From NCBI GenBank assembly GCA_013911715.1, contig JACEST010000003.1, positions 1-40,094 of the forward strand: DNA of 40,094 bases, given 5' to 3'. The notes below the pieces were generated by a model. The model worked only from the letters and a program-made list of their open reading frames with translations. It did no database searches and was not told the origin of the DNA. Position 1 is the first letter of the stretch. Each line of letters opens with the position of its first letter. The position numbers were made by a program, and so were the translations under genes. Source of the stretch: Sphingopyxis sp. (GTDB taxonomy: Bacteria > Pseudomonadota > Alphaproteobacteria > Sphingomonadales > Sphingomonadaceae). Shown here piece after piece: positions 1 to 6,789 of the stretch.

Positions 1-116
1 GCCTTGCGGCGCACGACCCAGCGGGTCGTCGACGGCGGCGGCAGCGAGTTCAGCGTCAGCGGTTCGCCAAGGGGGCCAATGACCTGTGCCGGCCTGATTT
101 TTTGGTTTTCGATCAT
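1..116 (-). CDS. sciP: SciP / DUF1153 family CtrA regulator (N-terminal part only)
   Basis: Translation of the minus strand from the ATG at 116-114 gives 38 codons before the window edge. It opens MIENQKIRPAQVIGPLGEP and ends with TTRWVVRRK. This is the characteristic start of the DUF1153 family, whose Caulobacter member SciP binds the cell-cycle regulator CtrA and blocks its activation of target genes. Full-length proteins are about 90 residues, so roughly the first 40% is present and the C-terminal helix-turn-helix part lies outside the window. The fragment is short but highly distinctive. Another open frame ends one base before its ATG (TGA at 120-118). Confidence 0.88.
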   Translation of the reverse strand, partial: MIENQKIRPAQVIGPLGEPLTLNSLPPPSTTRWVVRRK

Positions 117-117
117 A

Positions 118-513
118 TCATTCCATCCCCGGACCGTCGCCATCGGGGCGTTCGGTGTTGAGCGGTCCTTCTATCGCATCATGTTTGACCATCGGCTGAA
201 ACGCCTTGGTAAACGGGCTCTTCATTTCTTTGTCACATACGCCTTCACCGTCCCCGTTCGGGACAGTTCCCAGCGCGACATCAGCAAAGCGCGCTGGCGC
301 TGGAACAGCCTGTCCGTCGCTGGTCCGTCCTGGCGGCAACAGGCTGCCGTGCGGCACTGGGCTGCTGGCGTCGTCGCGGCTGCACCGCCCGGCGACGAGT
401 CGCGCGGTCGGCGATGCCGCCTGACGGGCGCCAGTGACAGCCAGCAGCACATCGAATCCGGGACGAATCGCCGAATCGCGGTGTGCGGCACGAGGCGGAA
501 AATCAAACTTCAT
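118..513 (-). CDS. hypothetical open frame upstream of sciP (doubtful)
   Basis: A 131-codon minus-strand frame begins with ATG at 513 and ends with TGA one base before the sciP ATG, an arrangement that would suit translational coupling. I recognise no domain. The N-terminal part (MKFDFPPRAAHRDSAIRPG) looks protein-like, but the second half is rich in Pro, Gly and Asp, and another frame on the plus strand is open over the same stretch. There is no convincing Shine-Dalgarno sequence, only a G run before the ATG. It may simply be the long leader of sciP. Apart from this frame I see no gene between 117 and 668. Confidence 0.25.
   Translation of the reverse strand: MKFDFPPRAAHRDSAIRPGFDVLLAVTGARQAASPTARLVAGRCSRDDASSPVPHGSLLPPGRTSDGQAVPAPARFADVALGTVPNGDGEGVCDKEMKSPFTKAFQPMVKHDAIEGPLNTERPDGDGPGME
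454..477. promoter_or_regulatory. cluster of three GANTC (CcrM methylation) sites
   Basis: GAATC occurs three times in 24 bases, at 454-458, 465-469 and 473-477. GANTC is the recognition sequence of CcrM, the cell-cycle DNA methyltransferase of Alphaproteobacteria, and such clusters can occur in methylation-controlled promoters. The cluster lies about 340 bases upstream of the sciP start. A weak CtrA-like match (TTAA-N7-TAAT on the minus strand) lies near 572-586. A regulatory role is an inference. Confidence 0.25.
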
Positions 514-668
514 GCCCCCCGATTAGCAGCAACCGCCTAAGCCACCGTAAAGGCCGCCTTCATTCCTCATTAGCGATGGTTAATGGCGCGGCCTGATACG
601 GCCATTGTCGCGGCTTCGCTGGCGGGTGCTGGCCATGGCGGCCCGGGCGGAGTAAAGGCGCGGGGCGT

Positions 669-1814
669 ATGACCGTGCCAGACCGCCTCGACAGCCTTGC
701 TGGTGATTTTCAGCTGAACCTGCCGCTGGCGGGCAAGCGCATTGTTGTGGCGATGTCGGGCGGCGTGGATTCGAGCGTCGTTGCCGCACTCGCCGCGCGC
801 TCAGGCGCCGAAGTGATCGGTGTGACGCTCCAGCTTTATGACAGCGGGGCCAAGGCGCGGCGCCCGGGGGCGTGCTGCGCGGGTCAGGATATTCGCGATG
901 CGCGCGCGGTCGCCGACCGGCTCGGCTTTGCCCATTATGTCCACGACCATGAAAGCCGCTTTCGCGATTCGGTGATCGACCAGTTCGCCGACGAATATCT
1001 CGCCGGGCGCACACCCATTCCCTGCGTGCGCTGCAACATGGGGGTGAAATTTACCGATCTGTTTGCGCTAGCAAAAGAACTGGGCGCCGATTGCCTTGCC
1101 ACCGGCCACTATGTGCGGCGCGTGATGGGTGCGCACGGCCCCGAACTCCACCGCGCGGTCGATCCGGCGCGCGACCAGAGCTATTTCCTGTTTGCGACGA
1201 CGCGCGAACAACTCGATTTCCTGCGCTTTCCCTTGGGCGGGATGCCCAAGGCGGCGGTGCGCGCGATTGCCGCCGAACTGGGCCTGGGCGTGGCGGCCAA
1301 GCCCGACAGCCAGGATATCTGTTTCGTCCCCGACGGCGATTATGCCGCGATTGTGCGCAAGGTTCGGCCCGATGCCGAAGATGCGGGCGACATCGTCCAC
1401 CTCGACGGGCGCGTGCTGGGGCCGCACAGGGGACTCATCCACTATACCGTCGGCCAGCGGCGCGGGATTGAAATCGGCGGGCAGGCCGAACCGCTCTATG
1501 TCGTCCGCCTCGATGCATCGACCAGACAAGTGGTGGTCGGGCCGCGTGCGGCGCTCGCGGTCGCGGCGGCGGTGATTGACGAAGCCAACTGGCTCGCCGA
1601 CCCGCACGGGCGCACCGTGCTGGCCAAGGTGCGCAGCATGGCCAAACCCGTACCCGCGCACTTTGACGGCGGGATGCTGCGCTTTGCGAGCCCCGAATTT
1701 GGCGTTGCGCCCGGTCAGGCGGCGGTGCTCTATGACGCCGCCGCGCCCGACCGCGTGCTGGGCGGCGGCTGGATTGCGGCTACCGAGGCCGCCACCATGG
1801 CGGTTGCTGCTTGA
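669..1814 (+). CDS. mnmA: tRNA 2-thiouridine(34) synthase MnmA
   Basis: The 381-residue product is the thiouridylase that uses ATP and a persulfide sulfur relay to make the 2-thio group of U34 in the tRNAs for Lys, Glu and Gln. The PP-loop SGGVDSS is at residues 30-36. The two catalytic cysteines fit Cys122 in CVRCNMGVKF and Cys218 in DSQDICFVP, and GHYVRR at 146-151 is also typical. The length is normal for the family. The start follows a GGAG about 17 bases upstream; the 20 residues before the PP-loop are a common sphingomonad extension. It is transcribed away from sciP and followed by about 210 bases with no gene before the small ORF at 2026. Confidence 0.97.
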   Translation: MTVPDRLDSLAGDFQLNLPLAGKRIVVAMSGGVDSSVVAALAARSGAEVIGVTLQLYDSGAKARRPGACCAGQDIRDARAVADRLGFAHYVHDHESRFRDSVIDQFADEYLAGRTPIPCVRCNMGVKFTDLFALAKELGADCLATGHYVRRVMGAHGPELHRAVDPARDQSYFLFATTREQLDFLRFPLGGMPKAAVRAIAAELGLGVAAKPDSQDICFVPDGDYAAIVRKVRPDAEDAGDIVHLDGRVLGPHRGLIHYTVGQRRGIEIGGQAEPLYVVRLDASTRQVVVGPRAALAVAAAVIDEANWLADPHGRTVLAKVRSMAKPVPAHFDGGMLRFASPEFGVAPGQAAVLYDAAAPDRVLGGGWIAATEAATMAVAA

Positions 1815-2025
1815 CCCAAAGGGCGGCAGCGGCTGACGGCGGCGGCGTCCTGTTTTGACCTCGCCGGTCCGATCACCAACCCGAAGGGGGCAACAGCATT
1901 CGCGCCGGTTCGGCTTCGTGATTCCCTGTTTACCTGTCAGTTACCAGATCGGATTAGAAGGTTCGGCTGGGTCGCACGCATAAATTGATTTTTTCGTCCA
2001 ATTTCCGATTGATGGAGTGGAAGCG

Positions 2026-2169
2026 ATGGACCGCAAAGCCGAAGGCCGCCACCGCAGCGGCCGCCGCACTTTGGACCGCCGTTCAGCGGATGAGCCCGAA
2101 TTTTCGGGACCCGAGCGCCGTTCGGGTTCGGAGCGACGCAGCGCCAGCGACCGCCGCAGCCGACTCTAA
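2026..2169 (+). CDS. 47-residue arginine-rich small protein with ERRS/DRRS repeats
   Basis: This small frame begins with ATG at 2026, with GGAG at 2014-2017 as a well-placed ribosome site, and ends at TAA 2167-2169. The product has 14 Arg in 47 residues. It carries DRRS at 17-20, ERRS at 30-33, ERRS at 36-39 and DRRS at 42-45; the last three are spaced exactly six residues apart, so the C-terminal half is a hexad repeat of the form (E/D)RRSxS. There is no signal peptide or membrane segment. Such a polypeptide is likely disordered and could bind nucleic acid or a polyanion, but I do not recognise a named family. It converges on and overlaps by four bases the CoA-transferase gene that ends at 2166. 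Confidence 0.6.
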   Translation: MDRKAEGRHRSGRRTLDRRSADEPEFSGPERRSGSERRSASDRRSRL

Positions 2170-3347
2170 CCGCTGCCGACAGCGCCAGCCTGGATCAGCG
2201 CCGCGATTGACGCCTTGTCATAGCCAAGCTGGTCAAGAATGCTGATGCTGTTGGCGCCAGGCATCGGCAACTGGGCCGGAGCAGCCGGGCGCTTGCCTCC
2301 CATCATCAGCGGCACGGTTGGCAATTGTGTCGCCGCACCGCTGGTCAGCGTAACGGGCTCGAGTCCCGCCGACGCCGCCAGATGCGGGTCATCGAACAAA
2401 TCCTCGGGCTTGCCAATGGGCGCAAAGGGCAGCCCGCTGCCGTCGAGCCGTGCGATAATCTCTGCGCTCGTAAACCCCGTGATCAGGGCCCGGATCTCTG
2501 GCATGATGCGCCCGCGCGCCAGCACCCGGGCATTATTCTGCCGCAGGCTTTGATCCGCCCACAGCGCATCAAGGCCGAACAGCGCGCAGAATCGCTCCCA
2601 CAAGGCGTCGGTGACGACGCCGATGAACACCGGATCATCCTTGGTCGCGAACACATCGTAAATCGCCCAGGCCGAAACGCGTGCGGGCATCGGGGCGGCT
2701 GGCGTGCCGGTGACGGCAAATTGCGCCATATGTTGACCGACCAGATAGACGGTCGTTTCAAACAGGCTGGCGATGACCAGCTGGCCCGCACCAGTGCGGT
2801 GTCGTTCTTCGAGCGCGGCGAGGATGCCGATCACGCCGAACATGCCGCCGGTGACATCGATCACACTGGCCCCGGCGCGCAAGGGTTGCCCGGGCGGCCC
2901 GGTCATATAGGCAAGACCGCCCATCATCTGCGCGACCTCGTCAAGTGCAGTGCGTGCTTCATAGGGGCCGGGCAGGAACCCTTTTTCGCTGCAATAGATA
3001 AGGCGTGGATTGGTCGTCTTGAGCGCATCATAGCCCAGCCCCAGCCGGTCGAGCGCGCCGGGACGGAAATTTTCGACCAATATGTCGGATTGGTCGGCCA
3101 ACTCGCGCGCGATTTTCAGCCCATCGGGATGTTTGAGGTCAAGGCAGATGCTCGCTTTGTGGCGGTTGTACATCGGGAAATAGCCTGCACCCGACCCGAG
3201 CAGCCGCCGCGTGCTGTCGCCGCCAATCGGTTCGACGCGCACCACCTCGGCCCCCAGGCTGGCGAGTATATGGCCGACCGTCGGTCCCATCACCATATGG
3301 GTGAATTCGACGACCCTGAGGCCCGCGAGCGGGGTCGGTCCGCTCAT
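2166..3347 (-). CDS. family III CoA-transferase (CaiB/BaiF type), possibly citramalate CoA-transferase
   Basis: The 393-residue protein is a class III CoA-transferase. It shows the N-terminal Rossmann part (LAGLRVVEFTHMVMGP, LGAEVVRVEP), the NRHKAS segment at 61-66, VENFRPG at 91-97, and the stretch around TALDEVAQMMGGLAYMTG, whose Asp136 lies where the family keeps its catalytic Asp. These enzymes move CoA from a donor such as succinyl-CoA to a carboxylic acid. It overlaps by four bases the upstream HMG-CoA-lyase-family gene and is last in the minus-strand operon. A family III transferase next to an HMG-lyase-type enzyme matches the citramalate transferase/lyase pair of Chloroflexus, so citramalate or a homologue is the likely acceptor. 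Substrate assignment is inference. Confidence 0.9.
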   Translation of the reverse strand: MSGPTPLAGLRVVEFTHMVMGPTVGHILASLGAEVVRVEPIGGDSTRRLLGSGAGYFPMYNRHKASICLDLKHPDGLKIARELADQSDILVENFRPGALDRLGLGYDALKTTNPRLIYCSEKGFLPGPYEARTALDEVAQMMGGLAYMTGPPGQPLRAGASVIDVTGGMFGVIGILAALEERHRTGAGQLVIASLFETTVYLVGQHMAQFAVTGTPAAPMPARVSAWAIYDVFATKDDPVFIGVVTDALWERFCALFGLDALWADQSLRQNNARVLARGRIMPEIRALITGFTSAEIIARLDGSGLPFAPIGKPEDLFDDPHLAASAGLEPVTLTSGAATQLPTVPLMMGGKRPAAPAQLPMPGANSISILDQLGYDKASIAALIQAGAVGSG

Positions 3348-4258
3348 CCGCGTGCCTCCCAGCCGAGCGGCAGCCCCGCGTCGGGCGTAAAGCCATAAAG
3401 CGGCTCGCCGGGAAGCGCCTCGGCGACAATCGCACGGACCTTCATCAGCGCGCCCAGATCGATGCCCGTTTCAACCCCCATGGCCGCAAGCATGAAGGCC
3501 AGATCTTCGGTCACGATATTGCCCGACGCGCCAGGAGCAAAGGGACAGCCGCCAATGCCGCCCAGCGACGCATCAAGCGTGGTAATGCCCTCCTCGATCC
3601 CCGCGAGCGCATTGGCAAGGCCCAGCCCGCGCGTATTGTGGAGGTGAAGCGTCGTCATCTTGTCCGCCCCAACTGCCGCGCGCACCTTGCGCACCAGCCG
3701 CTTGACCTGCGCCGGATCGGCATAGCCGGTGGTGTCCGACAGGCTGAATTCCTGCGCGCCTGCTGCGGCGGCGGCTTCCGCCAGCCGGACGACTTGATCC
3801 TCGGGGATCGCGCCCTCCATCGTGCAACCAAAGGCGGTGGACAAGCCGACGGCAAAATGAATGCCAGCGCCGCCCGCGATTTTGGCGACGGCACCAATTT
3901 CTGCAATCATCTCGTCATGCGATTTGCGAACATTTTTCAGACTGTGGGTTTCCGACATGCTGAAGGGAATGGACATGGCGTGCACCCCGGCCTCGGCGGC
4001 GCGCGCGGCGCCCTTGGCGTTGGGCACCAGCGCGACGACATTGAGACCGGAGATGGTCTTGGCAAAGGCCACCACTTCGGCGGTGTCGGCCAATTGTGGC
4101 AGCAGCGACGGCGGCACAAAGCTCCCCACTTCAATCTCGCGCACCCCGGCGGCGGCCTCGGCGGCAATCCATGCCTTTTTGGCGGCCAGCGGCATGACGC
4201 GGTCGATAGATTGAAGCCCATCGCGCGGGCCAACTTCGGAGATGAGGATGGCGGTCAC
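3344..4258 (-). CDS. HMG-CoA lyase family enzyme, possibly (R)-citramalyl-CoA lyase
   Basis: The 304-residue TIM-barrel lyase carries the family hallmarks: EVGPRDGLQ with Arg12 and metal-binding Asp13, LHLHNTRG with His205 and His207, and GGIGGCPFAPGASGN with the loop cysteine Cys238. Such enzymes cleave 3-hydroxy-3-methylglutaryl-CoA to acetyl-CoA and acetoacetate; relatives cleave (R)-citramalyl-CoA to acetyl-CoA and pyruvate. Because the upstream genes are LeuCD-like dehydratase subunits rather than leucine catabolic genes, the citramalyl-type reaction is preferred here. The start is GTG at 4258-4256, overlapping the previous stop. Its Shine-Dalgarno sequence GGGGAGGAAA comes from the palindromic repeat at 4263-4318. 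It overlaps the CoA-transferase gene by four bases. Confidence 0.92.
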   Translation of the reverse strand: MTAILISEVGPRDGLQSIDRVMPLAAKKAWIAAEAAAGVREIEVGSFVPPSLLPQLADTAEVVAFAKTISGLNVVALVPNAKGAARAAEAGVHAMSIPFSMSETHSLKNVRKSHDEMIAEIGAVAKIAGGAGIHFAVGLSTAFGCTMEGAIPEDQVVRLAEAAAAAGAQEFSLSDTTGYADPAQVKRLVRKVRAAVGADKMTTLHLHNTRGLGLANALAGIEEGITTLDASLGGIGGCPFAPGASGNIVTEDLAFMLAAMGVETGIDLGALMKVRAIVAEALPGEPLYGFTPDAGLPLGWEARG

Positions 4259-5313
4259 TCGCTTTCCTCCCCATTCGCAGAATGGGGAGGGGGACCATCC
4301 GCAGGATGGTGGAGGGGTATTCGCGCCATGACTTCAGTCACAATCTGCATTATAACATCTTCCAGCCTATCTTTTATCAACGGTGCGGGGATCCGCAGGG
4401 TCTTGATCCCGTGCGCTTCGAAAAATGCATCGCGCGCAGCGTCCTTAGCCGGATTTTTGCCTATCGAGTGAGACAGGCCATCAACCTCAATGCACAGCCT
4501 TGCAGCCGGGCAATAGAAATCCAGGGTAAAGGGTCCTGCTGGATGTTGCTTGCGAAACTTGAGCCCATCCGGACGGCGGCGGAGCGCTGTCCAGAGGCGT
4601 AGCTCCGGTGGCGTCATGTTCCGGCCCAAGGCTTTCGCTCGGATGATTGCCGCGTTTGTTTTTGGGGGCAGCCGTTTCACCCCTCCACCATGCTTCGCAT
4701 GGTCCCCCTCCCCATCGCTTTGCGATGGGGAGGAAAGATAAATCCATGGCCGCGCTTTCCTGTCGGCGGCTTGCCATGCCGCAATTTCGGCGCGGTGCTT
4801 CAAGGTCAGGTCGATGGCGTCCAGCCCCTCGATCAACATCTGCTTTTCCTCGCTGCCAATGGCAAAATGATGGCCGCCCGCCGTCTGTGCTGCAAGATCG
4901 ACGGTCACGATATGGCCAATCATGCCCCGCATCGCGCTTTCATCCAGCACCACCGGCAGCAGCCCGTTGCGGATGCAATTATTGTAGAAAATCGGCGCAA
5001 AGCTTGCCGCGATGATGCAGTCGATGCCAAATTCCTTGAGCGCCCATACCGCATGCTCGCGGCTCGATCCGCAACCGAAATTGCGGCCAGTGAGCAAGAG
5101 CCGCGTCCCGATGAAGTCGCGCTGGTTAAGCACGAACGCCGGGTCGTTGATGCGCGCATCGACGTCGGCATAGCGCCACGGCGCAAACAGGCCGTCGGCG
5201 AGGCCCGTCTTGCCGGTCGACTTCATCTCGCGTGACGGGATGATCATGTCGGTGTCGATATTGTCGACGATCAGCGGTGCAGCGACGCTGGTCAGGGTGG
5301 TGAAGGGGGTCAT
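4255..5313 (-). CDS. LeuD-like dehydratase small subunit fused to a DUF559 endonuclease domain
   Basis: The 352-residue frame has two parts. Residues 1 to about 191 are a complete LeuD-type swivel subunit (DNIDTDMIIPSREMKSTGK; GRNFGCGSSREHAVWAL at 77-92). Residues about 192-212 are encoded by a palindromic repeat. Residues about 230-330 are a DUF559 domain of the Vsr-like/PD-(D/E)xK nuclease group (MTPPELRLW, FRKQHPAGPFTLDFYCP, LCIEVDG), with candidate catalytic Glu237, Gln256, Asp265 and Glu276. The last 20 residues are encoded by a second repeat. LeuD proteins are normally about 200 residues, so the nuclease is an in-frame addition. ATG at 5313 overlaps the LeuC-like stop by four bases. Alternative starts at GTG 4680 or ATG 4617 could give a separate nuclease. 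Confidence 0.88.
   Translation of the reverse strand: MTPFTTLTSVAAPLIVDNIDTDMIIPSREMKSTGKTGLADGLFAPWRYADVDARINDPAFVLNQRDFIGTRLLLTGRNFGCGSSREHAVWALKEFGIDCIIAASFAPIFYNNCIRNGLLPVVLDESAMRGMIGHIVTVDLAAQTAGGHHFAIGSEEKQMLIEGLDAIDLTLKHRAEIAAWQAADRKARPWIYLSSPSQSDGEGDHAKHGGGVKRLPPKTNAAIIRAKALGRNMTPPELRLWTALRRRPDGLKFRKQHPAGPFTLDFYCPAARLCIEVDGLSHSIGKNPAKDAARDAFFEAHGIKTLRIPAPLIKDRLEDVIMQIVTEVMARIPLHHPADGPPPHSANGEESE
4263..4318 (+). repeat. two-hairpin palindromic repeat, family A, left copy
   Basis: The first hairpin is formed by CCTCCCCAT and ATGGGGAGG around a short loop, the second by ACCAT and ATGGT, followed by GGAGGGGT. On the minus strand the first arm reads GGGGAGGAAA and lies 5 bases before the GTG start of the HMG-CoA-lyase-family gene. 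Confidence 0.85.
4679..4736 (-). repeat. two-hairpin palindromic repeat, family A, right copy (inverted)
   Basis: This is the reverse complement of the copy at 4263-4318 with different loop bases (GCTTCGC and CGCTTTGCG). It encodes the linker between the LeuD-like and DUF559 parts (about residues 192-212 of the fusion). Confidence 0.85.
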
Positions 5314-6656
5314 GGCGCTGCGATCACCCCCGCCAGCGCGCTCGCCGCCACCACTTCGGGGCTGGCGATATGGGTGCGGATGCCGGGGCCCTGGCGGCCT
5401 GCGAAATTGCGGTTGGTCGATGAAATGACGCGGCTGCCCGGCGCAAAGCCCTCGCCGCCCGCATAAAAGCATAGCGAACAGCCGCTCATCCGCCATTCAA
5501 AGCCAGCATCGGTGAAAATCCGCTCGAGCCCTTCGGCCTCTGCCGCACGCTTGACTGCGCTTGAGCCGGGGACCACCAGCGCTTTCGCGACGCCCGGCGC
5601 GATGCGCCGACCCGCCACAATTGCAGCGGCGCGGCGCAGGTCGGACAGGCGAGCATTGGTGCAACTGCCGATGAACGCGGCGTCGATGGCTGTGCCGGCA
5701 ATCGGCTGCCCTGCCGCCAGCCCGATATAGGCAAGCGCGCGCGGATCGGCGTCGGCCGGGATGGTATCGCCGATGCCGATGGTCTGGCCGGGCGAGGTGC
5801 CCCAGCTGACCATCGGCGTGATCGCGCTGGCATCAACGCTGATTTCGGCGTCGAAAACGGCACCGGCATCGCTGGCCAAATCGCTCCAGTCGGGCAGCGG
5901 ATCGGGGGCATAGCGCCGCCCGGCGAGATAAGCGCGGGTCGTGCCATCGGGCGCAATGATGCCGCTGAAGGCGGCAAATTCGGTCGCCATGTTGCACAGC
6001 GTCTGCCGCGCTTCGATGTCGAGCGCGGTGACTGCTTCGCCTGCAAACTCGACCACATGGCCTGCGCCGCCGCCTGCGCCATGGTGCGCGAGCAACGTCA
6101 GGATCATGTCCTTGGCAGTGACGCCCGTCGCCAGCCTGCCTGTGAAGGTCACCCGCATCGTCTTGGGCCGTGCCACCCGCAGCGCTCCCGTCGCCATGGC
6201 ATGTTCGGCCTCGCTCGACCCGATGCCCCACGCCAGCGCGCCGAACGCGCCTTGTGTGCATGTATGGCTGTCGGGCGCAATCAGCGTGCAGCCGGGCAGG
6301 ACGATGCCCAGTTCGGGCGAAATGACATGGGTAATGCCCTGATCGGGATCACCCACATCGAACAGGGTGATGCCCGCCGCGCGGCATGCGGCGCGCGTTT
6401 CGGTGATGAAGCCTTCGCCGCCCGGCATCAACGTGCCGTCGCCGCGCCCGGGCCGGGTATCGACGATATGGTCCATCACGGCGAACACGCGCGCGGGATC
6501 GGCGAGGCTGCGCCCCGCCTCAGCCAGCGATTTAAGTGCTGCTGCGCCGGTGCGCTCGTGCAGGAAAATCCGGTCGATGGCGATCAGCGCGCTGTCGTCA
6601 CCCAATGCCGCGACAACATGCGCGTCCCAGATTTTGGCGAACAGGGTTTTGTTCAA
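5310..6656 (-). CDS. LeuC-like aconitase-family dehydratase large subunit
   Basis: The 448-residue protein is a 4Fe-4S dehydratase large subunit. Cluster ligands are Cys332 in GSCTNARLSDLR and Cys393/Cys396 in SGCSLCF; PDSHTCTQGAFGALAWGIG and STNRNFAGRQGPG are further family motifs. Compared with biosynthetic LeuC, the segments CNMATEFAAFSGI and CSLCFYAGGEGF diverge from the usual CNMAVEAGAR and CSMCLAMN, which argues for a different substrate. With its small subunit it should hydrate and dehydrate a small branched diacid such as citraconate/citramalate or dimethylmaleate/dimethylmalate. TTG at 6656-6654 is the probable start, because GGGGAGG of the adjacent repeat is placed 5 bases before it; an ATG at 6674 lies inside the repeat. 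The stop overlaps the LeuD-like start by four bases. Confidence 0.9.
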   Translation of the reverse strand: MNKTLFAKIWDAHVVAALGDDSALIAIDRIFLHERTGAAALKSLAEAGRSLADPARVFAVMDHIVDTRPGRGDGTLMPGGEGFITETRAACRAAGITLFDVGDPDQGITHVISPELGIVLPGCTLIAPDSHTCTQGAFGALAWGIGSSEAEHAMATGALRVARPKTMRVTFTGRLATGVTAKDMILTLLAHHGAGGGAGHVVEFAGEAVTALDIEARQTLCNMATEFAAFSGIIAPDGTTRAYLAGRRYAPDPLPDWSDLASDAGAVFDAEISVDASAITPMVSWGTSPGQTIGIGDTIPADADPRALAYIGLAAGQPIAGTAIDAAFIGSCTNARLSDLRRAAAIVAGRRIAPGVAKALVVPGSSAVKRAAEAEGLERIFTDAGFEWRMSGCSLCFYAGGEGFAPGSRVISSTNRNFAGRQGPGIRTHIASPEVVAASALAGVIAAP

Positions 6657-6789
6657 TTTTTCCTCCCCATGCATGGCATGGGGAGGGGTGCCGTCGCGCA
6701 GCGATGGTGGAGGGGTATCGCAGCGCCGCCATACCCCTCCACCATGCTGCGCATGGTCCCCCTCCCCATCTTGCAGATGGGGAGGAAAA
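6657..6789. repeat. head-to-head pair of family A palindromic repeats (REPIN-like)
   Basis: One copy runs 6657-6718 and an inverted copy 6731-6789, separated by a 12-base spacer. Each begins or ends with TTTTCCTCCCCAT and carries the same two-hairpin plan and GGAGGGGTAT end as the copies at 4263 and 4679. The pair fills the whole gap between the lipocalin-like gene stop and the LeuC-like start, and its left arm forms the LeuC-like ribosome site. Confidence 0.85.

Larger units (their letters stand above)
4263..4736. mobile_element. candidate mini-element: inverted palindromic repeats flanking a DUF559 frame
   Basis: A two-hairpin repeat at 4263-4318 and a second copy in opposite orientation at 4679-4736 bracket the DUF559 coding part. 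The two copies match in both stems (TTTCCTCCCCAT paired with ATGGGGAGG, and ACCAT paired with ATGGT, ending GGAGGGGT) and differ mainly in the loops. The unit of about 474 bases sits exactly at the leuD-like/lyase gene junction and adds the nuclease in frame to the LeuD-like protein. A plain repeat pair without the nuclease frame occurs at 6657-6789. I infer an inserted unit related to these repeats; no target duplication was identified. Confidence 0.5.

Noticed and set aside
4..540. A long plus-strand open frame at the left edge
   Set aside because: It overlaps the clear SciP start on the other strand, has no domain and has an implausible composition.
4255..6656. leuC-leuD as part of leucine biosynthesis
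   Set aside because: There is no leuB or leuA, the partners are a CoA-transferase and an HMG-lyase-type enzyme, and the LeuC-like motifs deviate.
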